Assembly (NCBI GenBank): GCA_022036555.1
Contig: CM039132.1
Location: 56,014,509-56,078,508, forward strand
DNA from: Microstegium vimineum
Lineage: Eukaryota; Streptophyta; Magnoliopsida; Poales; Poaceae
Direction of reading: 5' to 3'
DNA: 64,000 nt
Positions 12,201 through 25,540 of the stretch are shown piece after piece; within the stretch, counting starts at the first letter, position 1, and each line of letters starts with the position of its first letter. The position numbers were made by a program, and so were the translations under genes. Below the pieces are notes generated by a model. It ran no database searches, was not told the DNA's origin, and saw only the letters and a list, made by a program, of their open reading frames with translations.

Positions 12201-15200
12201 ATGTGTAGATGTTCCAAAAGTAACATTGGACCTTGAAAAAAATCATTAACTTTGCAATTAAACATTTGATATGGCGTCTGATTAATATAAAAGATACTCG
12301 AAATGTTTTGGCAAAAGTTTAGCATCGAAGTCAAGTTAGATACTAAGGGGAGTAAGTACAAGAAACTTGAGAATACTACTACCCAAATAACCCGACAAGA
12401 TGTCAAGTTTAGTTCTTCAAAAGTAAGAAAATAAGTAAATAAAACAAAATAATATGTATATATATTCCATATATTTTGGTAGACCCCTATTAGACTTGAA
12501 AAACCATGGGAGTGTTATTCACTAATTGATTGTCCTAGTAGTGCCATTTTTCACTATAGAAAAGAAAACATGTCACATTTTATAATGGCCATTGATCTTG
12601 GAATTTACATTGTGGCCTTCAAATCATCGTAAAAAATAGTAACGAAACCACAAAAATAGAAGAAAGAACAATTCATTCTCAACTACAGTATCTGGCCACA
12701 CTAGATTCCACCCCATTTGATCCATATATGAAATAATAAAAGTAGAAAATATATATCTCATTTTTCTTCCTCCCATTTGGCTTCAACCACCTTTCCTAGT
12801 GCTCTAGCTAGCCGAGTGACTATATCACCGACCATCACAACATTACTCTCACAACGAATTGTATTCCCACGGTCGACAAGGCAACACTAGCCTAGCATAT
12901 TGCAAGCTATAGAGATCAATTTAGGCTAAGGGAGAATATAAGGGTGTGAGATATAATATACCAACTTATGAGATTTTGTGGCTAGAGGATATGCAGGCTA
13001 AATTATAATCTCAAGAGGTGTAACAAAGAAAGATACTCGACTTGTGGAACATCAATTACAATAAGAGTAGTAGGGTAGGATATACAAGGGCATTGTGGTT
13101 GTGTGAAATGAGATTAACATGGCATATTATTGATGCTCAAGAGGAACCAAACATTTTTTAACATTCATGGTGGCATATAAGCATATTCATGTAGGTTATG
13201 CACACAATCACACTATTTTGTACCACTAGAGAGCTAATCAATCCAACATATCAAACTTTAAGCGACATGTTAACTTCAAGGTACTTGCATTGATCTAACA
13301 ACTAACTTAAGTAGAGTTATTCCACTTATTTTTTTGTCATTGTAAGGTTGTAAAAGATTGTTGTACAACCATTTTTTGTCATTGTAAGGTTGTAAAAAAG
13401 GTTGTTGTAGTTCATACTTTCATAAGCTACACATTATTTATTTGTTATAAATTCATTTCTAAACTACCATGGAGGAAAATATTACCAATATCTATTGTCA
13501 AGTAAGATGTGTATATGTACTATTGCATTATTCATGTCTACGTTTAAAATATTAACTTTTAGCTTACCAACATTGTTGGCCACTCTATTTATGTTCTTTT
13601 TATAGGTTATGTCAATTTATGCAATAATATTACTCACTAGCTTGATTTTATTTATAAATTTGTGTTATTGTATGTAACATTTCAGGAGACATTGCATAAA
13701 CACAAACTTGATAGAAAGGAAGATCAAGAAACTAGATATTCTATTGCACATTTGACTGATGTTGAAGAATCCATTGAGCAACATAGTAATTCAAGCAGAA
13801 ATAAGAACTTATTTAAGGATTGGCCGCTGATGTCTTCTATTATCCTATATTGTATTGTCTCCTTTGATGATGCAGCATATACAGAGGTATTTTTAAAGTA
13901 TTTTCCAATAATCTATATACATATGATTGATGAAGCTTGACATATTGTCAATTTAATTACTAAGCATTTACATGAATATAATATTGATTTACACTGTTTC
14001 CATAAAAAATAATAAATAGAAAAATATTCAAACATTGCAATATGCGGTATAATCATTGGTAAGTTAGTTTGAAGTATTTGAAAAATTAAATAAATTTAAT
14101 CATTTTAAGTCGAGAATATCTTGCCAATTGTGAGATGTATTAAATATGTATAGACGTTGATAGAATTATTGTCCAGTACAAATAAAAATTGATATAATTA
14201 TCCTTTTTATAGATAGGTCATAAATATTAGGAGAACCTTACAATATTATTAATGCATTATACAAAAATATTGTTGATTAGATAAGACTTGGTCAAAGAAG
14301 GCAACATGTTGGACACATGGCAATGAGACCATAAGAGAAGCAACACAAAAACCATTTGTATATATCTAGCTATACTTATGAACTGAACTAGGATCCTACA
14401 TTTGGCTAGTAAATCTTTAAGTACCATAGGTAATACTTGTATTTATTTTTCTCTCTTAATACTAGTACTTGCTACAATAATAATTTAAGCGAGAAATAAT
14501 AAGAGTTCATCATATAACAAATCAAGCTCTAATGACCATAACTCACTCTACAAACAAAATATCACTTCTTTCTTGTAGATTATAAAATAGGATATCACAT
14601 GAGTATGAAAGTTTATGCACTAGAGAGTTCTAAATCGACTAAAATTTAATAATTCATAATAATGAAAATGAAATAGTATATTCAATTTAATTATATGAAT
14701 TACTATTGATTAATCTTGAGAATATTGCCAAAGAATGTAATATGAACCAACAAAATTATGTCTATGAATTTTGTCTTTATTTTTCTTAGTGCCTTTTGAA
14801 GCTATGATTTTTATAATGAAATATTTCTTTATCTTTTCTTTATACTAGTTAGTCCTACAAATTCACTAATGGCTTTCAAATACCTTTTCCAATAGATATT
14901 TTCTCTGTGGGCTGAAAGCGACAAAAAGTTTGGTGGACTAAGTTTTTCATCTCAGGATGTTGGTCAAGTACTTGTAGTTGCAGGTACAAAATTTTGGTTT
15001 CATCATACCAAGTGATTAATAATGTTTCCATTGTCATATTATGTGATAAAGATATAAACTAGGCTTCATGTATATTTTCTTTAAAAATATTATCTAGTCA
15101 ATACAAATTTGCTTTAGTACTAAATTTGAAAAATAACTCAGTAATTTCAAGTTGCCTAGACATATTTTATGTTAGTGGAAAGTTGCGAGGGGTCCTAATC

Positions 15201-18200
15201 AATTGGAGCAAATTTAGGATAGAACATAACCATACACAAGTTTTTGCAACAAATTATCAAATTAATTTGTTGCAATAGAAAAAGGAGTAAAATGCATTTG
15301 GGTCCTTAAAAGGTTTTCATATTCTCATTTAGATTCATATAAATCCTAAAGGTGAGGATATGGGTTCTTCAAGTTTTAGACGGTTCAATATAGTTCAATT
15401 ATGGACCCATAGTTTCTCATTTTGAGTGGGACATTGAAAAAAGTTTAAGGGCCTGGATCCTCACTATGGGATTTTACACAACTAGATGAAAATCAAATGT
15501 AATATAATGCAATTGTTGAGATTTAACTTCTTTAAACCTTTATCTTTTATATTTGTATGCTAATACCTTGTAAAAATATTTTTAAGTCCAATACAATTAT
15601 GGTAGTGATCATTTGTTTATATAGGTGCTAGCATCCTCTTGTATCAAACATTTATTTATCCTCATATTGTAAGAGCTCATGGTCCAATCAATGCTTCACG
15701 TATTGCTGCGGTGAGTACAAGTTACCACTACATTCCAATGTTCAGTTACACATATGAACTTTATAACTGTAGTCCATTTTGCAGATTTTGTGTACCATGC
15801 TTCTTTGTATTTATCCATCTATGACATATTTATCAGGACACTGGTTATCTATAGTAGTGAATATTGCATCAGCCTTCAAAGGAATTTTTGTTGTGAGTAC
15901 ACTCAAAACCTCAAGTTTCCTATGTGTAATGTTTGATTCGAAACACTAAATGATATATTTGGTTATACGTATATATGGTTTCTTTCTCTTTGTATTAAAT
16001 ACTAAAATTAATTTGGGTTAATGCCATTGAATTACTTTTAGCTTTTGCTTTTATTGAATGGGAACAATATTGTATAATTGTGTTTCATAGCTATGAACTT
16101 AGAATTTTCTTCAGAATAAATGCACTATGTAACACCCAAAGAAGAAAATAACAATAGAAATATCCTTCTGGAATATTACCACACGACAATCTAACAAGAG
16201 CACAACATTGGAGTACGCGGAAGCAACAAACGTCATCTAAGTTAAGCATAAAATTAAGTCTCCTATGATAACATAGCAAAGACATATTTAGAAACAACTA
16301 GCAAACTTCATGTGTTTATTGCAATGTAAGGAAAGGCTCAAACAACCAACCAATTTGTTGTAAAAAATATGTTTGTTTGCACTCGTGCTACTACTCCCAT
16401 CCCACCAATCATCATTGATCTCATGTACTTGAGATGGGGGATAAGCGTATGCGGTTTATGGAAAACCTTAGCAAACAAACTGCATTAACTAAGTTATTTA
16501 AATCATAGTTTGTTTAAGCATCAAATTTAAATAGAATAATAAAAGATACATCAATTACTTTGTAGAAATATAAATATACTTCAAAGTGCAAATGCAAATG
16601 ATGCAATGCAATGCATGACTTCACTTCTGCCCATACGTCCCAAGGAGAGGGAGTGAGGGCTGAAACCACATTGCTCATCAACATGTCTTGTTGTATCGGA
16701 ACTTACCTCGCCAATTAAGCTACGATTTTCTTCAAATGCATATCAATGGAAAAGTGCAAATGCAAATGTTGTAATGTATGCACATCATATACTTCATAAT
16801 TCAAAAGTAATACCACAGAAATGAAATCATATACTTTAAAGTAAGGCAAAAAAACTTCAAATTTCAAATTATATGTGGCTATTTTGAGATACTGAAAATT
16901 TAGTGGAGGCAATTCAAGCAACAAAGCTAAAGCATGTGGACCACAATGCCACGTTAACTTGCCTTTACTGAAGATCAAGCTTGAGAGGTAAGCACGATCC
17001 AAAGGTGCACCACCTGATCACAATCAAACCTCAATACCAACACCATTGTATAAACAAAACAAACAACAAATTACACACCATACGTCCCAAACTTGTCATT
17101 CAAGCATCTGTTGTTTAACTGTCGATTATGATAGCAACATTGTACCTTCTCTTTTTCACAGACATTTAACCATATATTCAAAAATTCTCAAACTCTACCG
17201 GATGATATAAAACTCTATTATCAACAACTTTGCTATTATAAGATTCGACATAAGAGATCTACAAAGTGGCATACAACATCTGAACTTAACTAGCATTCAA
17301 ATGAGAACAACAAGCTTATAAAATCTATGACTAGATCTATACACTTCCAAAAAGTGTGCTCTATAACAATCTCGAAAGCTTAAGCATACAACTTTTGTTT
17401 AGATCAACAGTTCAAATTTGTCCATTAGTAGAGTAAAAAACTGAATAGATGTAAAGCTATATATATTCTCATCACTAAAAAATTGCATTCTTGTAACAAT
17501 CATATCTCCACAAATATAGAGGCTATATATGAGGGTTATTTTGATGTCAAAAGAAAGGTATCAAAGTCATTTACATCTTTGTCAACAGGCACAAAATTTA
17601 TTAAAGCCTCTATGGTGCCCAAACATAACGATGAACATGGACTGCTCAATCTGACAGAAATTTTAGAACATGGACAAAATTGATTTTCAGGATTACTCCA
17701 CTGAACCCCATACAAACAAGCGCTTTGATCCACAAAACTTGACCAAAAAAGGTGATTAATATATGTCTTATCACATAGGGAAGCCATAGTGAGCATGACG
17801 CCACAACTCTCGGTAACTACTCGGCTACTCCTTCCTCCTATTCTCTTCTCCTTCCTGTTGTCTCCATCTCGCAATGATCCTCGCCGCTACAACTCTCACC
17901 ATTTCAATCTATGGACAACATGGTAAAGCCCTCATGAACAGTGAGAGAAGCAAGAGATTGATGAGAAACCAAAGGGGTGAGATAGAGCCTAACCACTTTT
18001 GCGGGAGTGAGAACGGTCACCATGGATGGCAGCAACAAAACCCTAGCCTTCACCTCTTCCTTCCTCTTTTTTCTGGAATGTGGCATTGTATGGGAAGGGC
18101 TGGGTAGGGGATAATCATAGTTCTCAATATCGGCCGAGAAACCATGAAAACCGGTCAATACCTGTCCACGGCGGTATTAACCGGTTTTGGGTCAGTTTTT

Positions 18201-21200
18201 GAGGTATCGATTTAAAAAAACTGATCAAATTTTGAACCATTTTTGCTGAAAACCGGCCTACCGATCTTACTCGTCCCCTCCGGTATTTTTCATTTTGCCG
18301 AAATCTAAAACTATGGGGAGAAGGCAGACACGCACACAGACCTGGTCGAGTACTGTAGCAAGACAAGTACTGTAGCATGACGTTGTAGCAAGCCGTGGGT
18401 ACGGTAGCCTTTTTTCCCTCATATTAGCAAAGGATATAACTTTGCGATTTAAAATTATGGTGAAGGTTGTATCCGTCATCCATCCAAGCAACAAATCAAA
18501 TTTCAATTTTATAGCATTCCTTTAAAGCTAGTCAACCTTCACGAAAACACTTGATCCCTATTTAAATTCATATTTATGGCATTGATTCTCGGTTACACAC
18601 TACGTCGATGTTTTTATATGCTAAACTTGGGATGAAATGGGATGTGTATTTAATATATATCCATTCATCTAAAAGGAGTTCAAATACTAAATGGATAATA
18701 TGTGCGTGAATCTAGACATGACACATATTTATACTTGTTTAGGCATATGGTACCCTACTACGTCCAGTGTATCATGGGTCTTCTACTTGTGCACAATGTC
18801 CTAGGTGCGGTTGCAAGTAGAGGATCACAACTATGTGTCTTTGTGTTGAGGGTCTATTCAAATGCTAATTAGGGCCTTCCTAACCATCCTTATATAGTCT
18901 ATTGGGTAGGATTACAGATAGAGTCTTAATCAGTTTATAGGTAGGTTTCCGAGTTGGTTGCAACAGATGGAGTCGATTTATATGTATATCTCACCTATAC
19001 CTTGTCCGCCAATTAGATGAGATATCCATGTCCGGTTTGGCCTCCTGAATAGTCGATCCGGACCACCCCTGTTGGGGTGTCATTTTTGCCCTATATGATA
19101 GATCGTAGTGCCAATATTGTTAATAATATATGAATTTGAATGCTGAAAGTTTACCTATATGGGTTGTGTATCAATATTTCATGCAATGACACTACATGCA
19201 TCTCACTCCAGATCCTAGAAAAAATAACTACATGTATTCTTATTCATAATATTCATCCATACCTGTTACACTATCCTTATTGAAAGATAAATTTGTTTTT
19301 GGCAAAAGTAGGAATGAAATATCTTTCTAGAAATAAATGTGATTGTGTTCACCTATTACATTTCTCGAAATATCAATATATTTCATGATATGCCTAATAC
19401 TTTCATATCTTGGGTGTTGTAGAAAATATACATGTTTTGGTCAATATAATGTCTAACATTTCCATTGTTGCATACATTGTAGGTCACTGGCTTCACAAGT
19501 TGTTTCATTCTTCAAAACAATTGTATGGTATGTGCATGCACATTAATTCTCAATAAATAAATCAGACTTACTTTTCCTATGCAACTTAAAGCATTTCATT
19601 ATATAAACTAACAGCTTCAAGATCAAAGAGCAACAGCAAATGGTTTAGCAACAACTTTGATGTCCTTTTCCAAAGCGGTTGCCCCAGCCACGACTGGTAT
19701 TGTGTAAGTAGTTGCTTTCTAGCATTTTGTGTGAACAAAGCTCCATCTCCATTTTGGGAGATTACATGAAGTTTGTATTTAACATGCATAATTTTGCAAT
19801 GTAACACATTACCTTCCAAGAATTAATTATAAAAAGAAAACATGTGTGCCATATATCTTAAGATTGGATCCAAAATTACAATATGAACAACACAATAAAA
19901 TGCCACGAAAAAAATAGCGCGCTATTGCGCCGCTATAGCGACAGCCCACATGACATGACACAACGATATTGCTCGTTTTTGCGCTATGCACGCTTTTGCC
20001 ACCGCGCTATCGCACCGCTAATCTACTTTAGCGTCATAGCGCGCTAAGTGGCCGCTATTACTGTTTCACGAGATGACCCAAAAATAAAACATGGTCCAGT
20101 CAAATATAGCTTAAGTTGTGTTTGTCAAGTACTCAAACGTGTTCTTAAAGTTCAGGGCTTATGCTTATGCTTATGCAATGTATGAAACTATGGAGTCATG
20201 AGAATATCTTATATGTTTGCTCTTATTAGTTATAAATTATGATTATCATGGGAATACATTGCATGTTTAGTTTTTACACTTAAGTTATCATATGTTGTTT
20301 GTTTGTATTCAAATAGCGTGCTATAGCGTTTCAATAGCGCCGCTATAGCGTGCACAACCACATAACGCTACTGCATATAGCTGCCGCTATAGCGGGGCTA
20401 TAGCGTCGCTATAGCTTCCATAGCGTCCGGGAGAGGCTGCCGCTAAATTCTATAGCCCGCGATTTAAATCATAATAGGAGTATCCACATAATACGATAGG
20501 AGTATCCCACATATATAAGTGACGTAGAAACCTATGCAGATTTAGTTAAACTTCTATAGAAGTTGGCAAACAACTAGCTCCTTCATATACGTGTGTTTTC
20601 ACTTTTAGCATTTTTTCCCCTCTACACTCTCGTGCTCTAAATTTATTTAATATGCACTACCACCTCTGCTCCACCAACCATGGTTCAAACTTCAAATCCA
20701 AGGAACTCACATGCGAGCTTCTAGTTATTTTATTTGGTGGTACTGATCATCAGTGTGTGTGTGCGCGCGCGCGATCAGCATGATACATGGTTGTGTGTAT
20801 GTTTGTGTTCATCATCATTGTAGTCATTCTCATGTTTGGCTCTAGGATTCTCAATAGGAATTGGCAAAAATGTACATTTTCATGTTTGCATTTTATGAGC
20901 AGATCATATGTACATAACATGTAATTGTTAATGGCATTAATTTTATTATTGGTAAATATATGTAGGAATTTCTTAATCCAACAATGTTCAAATTGATTTT
21001 TCCCTAAGGAAAAGATCTACATCTACTTGCTCAGGAAGTAATAATGCCCATCTAGAAAAGACCGGCCTAGAAGCATAAAACTAGATAGATATGGTACCCA
21101 TAGAAATTTATTTAGTTATTTGGTATTGTTAATTTTAAAGTGTTTGATATCTATTTTCATAGGTTTCCTAGATTTATTCCTTGCCTAATAGAATGCAATT

Positions 21201-21519
21201 TTGCTTATCTTCTTGTACGGCGTAAGTCAAAAGTGTACAATTGATGTCATGGGGATATGTTAATGTAGGTTTTCATGGGCACAAAAACGTCAAGATGTGT
21301 TCTTATTGCCAGGTAATTAGATGTGCATGAGTTATGTTGAAATATTAGCCACTTGTCAGATTTTGTACCCCATCTCATCTTAAGCTATTTTAATGCACTA
21401 ATTACTTAACATGACATGCAGGTGACCAAATGGTGTTTTTCCTTCTCGGAGTTATAACGTTTGTTGAATTCATTTGGACATTCAAGCCCTTTTTAGTGAC
21501 GCCACAACAAAAGTATTGA
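6251..21519 (+). CDS. ZIFL: ZIFL-family major facilitator transporter, 17 exons
   Basis: Exons joined by hand: 6251-6419, 10567-10607, 11011-11071, 11173-11275, 11397-11499, 11577-11630, 11713-11775, 11882-11931, 12011-12086, 13686-13886, 14896-14983, 15625-15710, 15785-15892, 19483-19527, 19615-19703, 21269-21312, 21422-21519. All introns are GT-AG, and the phases sum to 1479 nt (492 residues plus stop), the usual length for this family. Visible ZIFL hallmarks are the N-terminal Cys motif YFDGCPGC, the MFS loop WGMVADRIGRK, the antiporter-type IGLIIGPAIGGYLAQP and the His motif LPETLHKHK in the central loop. Known family members move zinc-nicotianamine, phytosiderophores or other small ions across plasma or vacuolar membranes as proton antiporters; the substrate here cannot be read from the sequence. 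Start context is agcATGGC. Introns 1 (4.1 kb) and 13 (3.6 kb) are long and TE-rich. Residue L follows GRK where the MFS loop often has P. The frame looks intact, but expression is untested. Confidence 0.9.
6710..7090. repeat. Direct repeat copy A inside ZIFL intron 1
   Basis: This block shares ordered segments with 9860-10140: a motif around ggatccaaatgtttggaatt, then aaaggctgattaagc and gcatgaaaaatta. Spacing is similar but there are many substitutions. The two copies are about 3.1 kb apart in the same orientation. Neither contains a recognisable exon. Confidence 0.65.
8590..9300 (-). mobile_element. Decayed LINE (non-LTR retrotransposon) 3' end in intron 1
   Basis: Translated on the minus strand, broken frames give a segment like DEDGGHCFQKCRMAKKCW near 9150-9210, which resembles the zf-RVT region downstream of LINE reverse transcriptase. 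Nearer 8800-8860 is KITFDAAFLEDNK, followed by VEAQACFAAI, which resembles the plant RNase H-like (RVT_3) domain. Several stops and frame changes separate the pieces, so it is dead. The plus-strand ORF at 8799-9236 is its antisense shadow. Edges are approximate and no poly-A tail was located. Confidence 0.5.
9860..10140. repeat. Direct repeat copy B inside ZIFL intron 1
   Basis: This is the partner of 6710-7090 (see that entry). It ends about 430 bp before exon 2. Together the copies flank the LINE remnant. Confidence 0.65.
10867..10892. repeat. (GT)n microsatellite in intron 2 of the ZIFL gene
   Basis: An uninterrupted GT run of about 13 units lies between exon 2 and exon 3. Confidence 0.9.
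18112..18318. mobile_element. Possible MITE in ZIFL intron 13
   Basis: The left end (catagttctcaatatcggc) and the reverse complement of the right end (catagttttagatttcggc) match over most of 19 bp. The interior holds several aaaccgg/ccggtt motifs. The size of about 200 bp and the intronic position suit a MITE. No convincing target duplication was seen. Confidence 0.45.
19903..20475. mobile_element. Element built of ctatagcg repeats in ZIFL intron 15
   Basis: Two arrays of the motif (c)tatagcg/cgctata, at about 19910-20060 and 20315-20460, border an AT-rich core. Many copies are in inverted relation, so the whole could fold back. This resembles non-autonomous hAT-type elements with subterminal repeats. 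Termini and target duplication are not certain. Confidence 0.45.
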
Positions 21520-21639
21520 TGTTTTAAAAAAATTGTGTGCATTATTAATTTGGACAAGCATGTGTAAATGCCACTAGGAGGCTAAATTAAGAGCTAGACA
21601 AGCACTCAGACCCTATTTCTTGCTATAATTGTATTGTAT

Positions 21640-23400
21640 TATTGATGCATCAGCCAACCCTTAGTGAAAGGATCTGCATGTGAGCATACACATTGACTGA
21701 ATATGATTTGGCTTTTAAGTCTCGCTAATTTCATTGTCGAGCATAGAATTGATGTAGAAGATGAAATTGGTTATATTACTTGTAATCCGTGGAAGCTTTA
21801 TATCAATGGATGGGCTTGAAAGATGACCAAGGTGTTAGCATAGCCATTATTTCTCTTAATGGCGCTGTTAATGAGACATCAAGTTGATTGGATTATTTTT
21901 ATACTAATAATCAAGCCAGATATGAAGCTCTTTGTGTTTGGTTTGGAAATTTTGCAATCCATGGAGGTGAGACATGTTGAATCCTTTGGTTATTCTTTAC
22001 TGGTTATACGACAACACTTATTGCATATCTTGATAAATGTCTTCACATCATTCTTTATTTTGCCAAATTCCAAATTCAGTAGGCTAACATGTTGGCTCAA
22101 TAAGGATCAAGCTATTATGTTGAAAGATGAAATTTCATATATAAAAAAGCTTATACAAGAGGAACAAAACTAGTAGAATCATGCCCAAAATTATTCTAAT
22201 AAGCTTAAGGATGATTTTAGGTGATCCGAATATTACCATTATAGATTATGTACATGATCCAAGTGCTTAAATTGATAAAAGTGATTGGTGGAGTGCATTT
22301 AAGTTTGTTTTGCACAATAATGAGCTATATCAAAGAACTGCCAAAGAGTTGTCACTTAAGTGCTTAAATTCTGATCAAGCAAACATGGTTATGGGAGAAG
22401 TTCAAGAGAGCATTTGTGGTATGCATCAATCCTCTAAAGATGAATGGTTATTACGTAGAACTAATTTTTATTTGCCTAATATGATTGTCGATTGTTTTCA
22501 CTACTATAAGGGATGCAAGGAGTGTCAACGACTTAGTAATTTGTAGTTGGTGTCTGCTATGGTGATGCATCCTATTATCAAGTTGTGGTCGTTTCGAGGT
22601 TGGGGACTAGATTTTATAGGCCAAACCAAATTCATCTCTCATCATCAAAGGGGCATCACTTTGAGTTGCTACAAATTACTTTACAAAATGGATTGAGGTT
22701 GTTCCTTTGAAAAATATGACACATAATAAGGTAATTAAGTTTATTATTGAGCATACATACATAGATTTAGAATCCCTCAAACATTAACTATGGATCAAGG
22801 AACATCTTTTGTGTCAAAAGAGGTGCGAGATTTTATCGAATTATATAAGATTAAGTTACTCAATTCATCTCCATATTATGCTCAAGATAATGGACATAAG
22901 ACTTTGATCAAGCTTATAAAGAAGAAAATTGAGCACAATCCTAGAAGGTGGCATGAAGGTTTGTTTGAAAAGCTCCATGAGCTCATCTAGTACCTAGACA
23001 TGGCGCTACCAAAATTACTTGCTTTGAGTTGGTGTATGGACAAGAAGTTGTTTTGCCTGCTCAAGTGCATATGGATGTATATAGATTGGCAAAATAAGAT
23101 AACCCATATATTGTTATATATCATGGTCCGGTGATGGACAATGTTGACAAGGTGACCAACAAAAGAATAAAGGCTTAGCAGGAGATTGATAAGAACAAAG
23201 TTCGAGTCGCCTAGTCTTATAATAATAAAGTAAAAAAGCAAATCTTTCCAAGTCAAGGATTTAGTGTGGAAGACTATTATACCACTTGAGACGAAGAGAA
23301 ACAAGTTTGCGAGTGGTCACCAGGATGAAGGTCCATTCAAGGTTATCAAAGCAATATTCTGAAATTCATATATGGTAGAGATATTGCAAGGTGATCGTCT
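21640..23400 (+). mobile_element. Degenerate Ty3/gypsy pol fragment (RNase H and integrase)
   Basis: Short broken frames read in order. NQARYEALCLGLEIL-like residues at about 21910-21970 resemble gypsy RNase H. KGCKECQRL at about 22510 is the CC half of the integrase zinc finger. MDQGTSFVSKEVRDFIELY at 22790 onwards matches the integrase core around its second Asp. There are many frameshifts and stops, and no paired LTRs were found. It lies immediately downstream of the ZIFL stop and may supply or disturb its 3' end. Confidence 0.75.
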
Positions 23401-24185
23401 CGCAAGAGCAATTAACGGGAGCTATCAGAAAGGTCGGAAGTTCCGATTCCTATCGGAACTTTTGATGAACCCAAAACTCTGTCACTTTATTAGTTGCCCT
23501 ACGTCGGAAGTTCTGAAGGGGTCCCTCCCACATCGGAAGTTCTAACATGTGTTAGAATTTCTGATGTACACCACGAGGGAGGAGATTGTCAAAACTTTCG
23601 GCGTCCCATGTTCGAGTCGAGTTTTTTGGATTCCAATCTAAATTACTCTGAACTCATTGGAAATTGTAAAATATTCCTATTTTTCTATTAGGATAAGACC
23701 ATCCATCTTTATATATAGAAGGATCACGGCCGATTAAGGTATCCAATTACACGACCGATTAAGTTATCCAATTACACAATCGATCAAAAATCAATCTCTC
23801 GATGAGGTGTTCTATGTGGCCTTGTCGATCCTAAATAACCTTAACGTGCCCTTCTCGGCGGGTCTTTCTAGGATGTGTTTGCGAGCTTTTTGAGGCATAT
23901 GCTTCCAATCAAATAGCTATCACCTAACTTGCCTCGTCAAAGAAATTTCATTGAATTTTCAGACAACTCTCAATCAACACTTTTTACTAGACAACCTTAC
24001 TAGATCTCTAACTAAACATGCTTAGAGTAATGGTAATAATACAACCTTCAACTGGGTGTACGAATCCTTATGACCCACCTAACCTAACAGCCAAGTCATA
24101 TACTAATTTGTCCATATGTTGCCCACCTCCTTCTCTTACAAATTTTATTGGTCATTGTGCTTCAGCTGGCACTAAACTTATAAGG
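23401..24185. other. Intergenic, likely retrotransposon-derived
   Basis: The motif tcggaagttc/gaacttccga recurs several times between 23430 and 23560 and may belong to the gypsy element's LTR or untranslated region. No gene was seen. Confidence 0.35.
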
Positions 24186-24955
24186 GAACTTAGGCTAAAC
24201 TCCAACAGCGGCTACCTAGACCGGAGACTCATTCACGGATTTGGGTAGCCAACAGACCAAGGTCACGGACCAGAAAATATCCTACTCCAACAGCGCGGAC
24301 GCAAAACAGAAGGTCGCAAGTTGCCCAGTAGAGCGCCGAGCGCCACGCGCCTTGCAGGCCGCACGCCGCTGCGGGCCCACCTCGCCTCTCGCCTTGCCGA
24401 CCGCGCGCCGCTGCGGACCCACCTCGTCGCTCCTCCTCCGCAGACAACCCAAAGCTGCCTCTCCATAGTCTCCTTCATTCCCGAACAGCACCAGCGCGGG
24501 AGGTCTTGCTGCGGATGTCTCTCGATTCGTACGACGGCGCGCGAACTGTCGCGGCAGCACGTCGATCCACGATGCCGCCGCGTGGATCCGGGTGATGGCA
24601 GAGTCAATTTGGCGGGGAAGCCGGCGAAGATGACGACGTCGTGGACGAGGAGGAGGCGTCCTTCTCGCCATCGTCGGAGGCCATGGCGGCGGCGACCTCT
24701 AGTGTCGCGAGTGACACTGCTCCGGTGCGGCGGCGCGCTCTTCACTCTGCCGGCATTTGTTCGCTGTTGCCTCGCCATGGGCCCACCACTGCGGACGCAG
24801 GCCTACGTCGTCTCGCTGGACGCTGCATTTCTGCTTTTCGGATCGTCGAGGATGCAAAATGCGTCGTTCGTTTGGGTCATCTGTTGGAGCTTCTTTTCTG
24901 GACCCAAAACACTGTTGAAGACGTATTTTTGGGTTTGGATATCGTCGTTGGAGAT
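24186..24955. mobile_element. Possible non-autonomous DNA transposon with GC-rich interior
   Basis: The two ends share inverted motifs (ctccaacagcg..., and its complement near 24880-24955) around a GC-rich core of about 500 bp. The core produces overlapping low-complexity ORFs on both strands (for example 24263-24778) with no recognisable domain. A Mutator-like element carrying captured sequence is one option. Confidence is low. Confidence 0.35.
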
Positions 24956-25152
24956 AGTTTTGGTTCCCACCTTCTAAACTTTAGTGGAGTAAAATATTTT
25001 AGTCATCTTTTAATCTTTTAGTACCTTTTGAGTAACTAGTAGAATTAGAGTGTTTTAGTTACCTTTTAGTCAATTTGTTTGGCACTTTAGTCCATAATAA
25101 ACTGACTAAAGTTTAGTTCACTAAAGTTTAAGAGGTGGGAACCAAACACCCC
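24956..25152. mobile_element. hAT-like MITE upstream of QCR9
   Basis: Terminal inverted repeats are clear. The left end reads tttggttcccaccttctaaa, and the right end is its near-exact complement (aagaggtgggaaccaaacac). The interior is rich in ctttagt/actaaag. Length is about 195 bp. A clean 8-bp target duplication was not resolved. Confidence 0.75.
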
Positions 25153-25372
25153 ATACAACCCATATCTTTTCTATTTTCTCTTTTTTGCTCTTGCACCTCA
25201 ACATACAGACCTGTAGCAGATCATTGCAGAATTGCAGCCATGGTCACCGTTCAAAATTTAGGTACACATTATATAAACAAATTCTTTAAATTTAATAAAT
25301 ACTTCATATATTTTGTTATATTTTTTTAGAAGAATATATATTTTGTATGAAGGTAGAAAAAAAAGAACTGAA

Positions 25373-25451
25373 TGGGCCACTGGGTTCGGCCCAAAACAAA
25401 GGGATTGTTATTATTAAATAAATGAAGCAAGAAGGGGAAAACATATAAAAG
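25373..25451 (+). promoter_or_regulatory. QCR9 promoter: two site II motifs and TATA
   Basis: TGGGCC at 25373-25378 and its complement GGCCCA at 25388-25393 are site II (TGGGCY) elements, known to be enriched in promoters of nuclear genes for plant respiratory subunits. A TATA-like catataaaagg lies at about 25441-25451, some 90 bp before the ATG. Confidence 0.55.
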
Positions 25452-25540
25452 GAAGACGCCTCCGAATCCGTCTCCGCCTTTCCTCTCGCTCGCTCTCCCC
25501 TTCCCGTCTCCCGCACGCGCACCCGCCGCCGCCGTTCGCC

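Noticed and set aside
24263..25021. ORFs of 126-218 codons on both strands
   Set aside because: GC-rich TE interior, no domain, similar openness in several frames.
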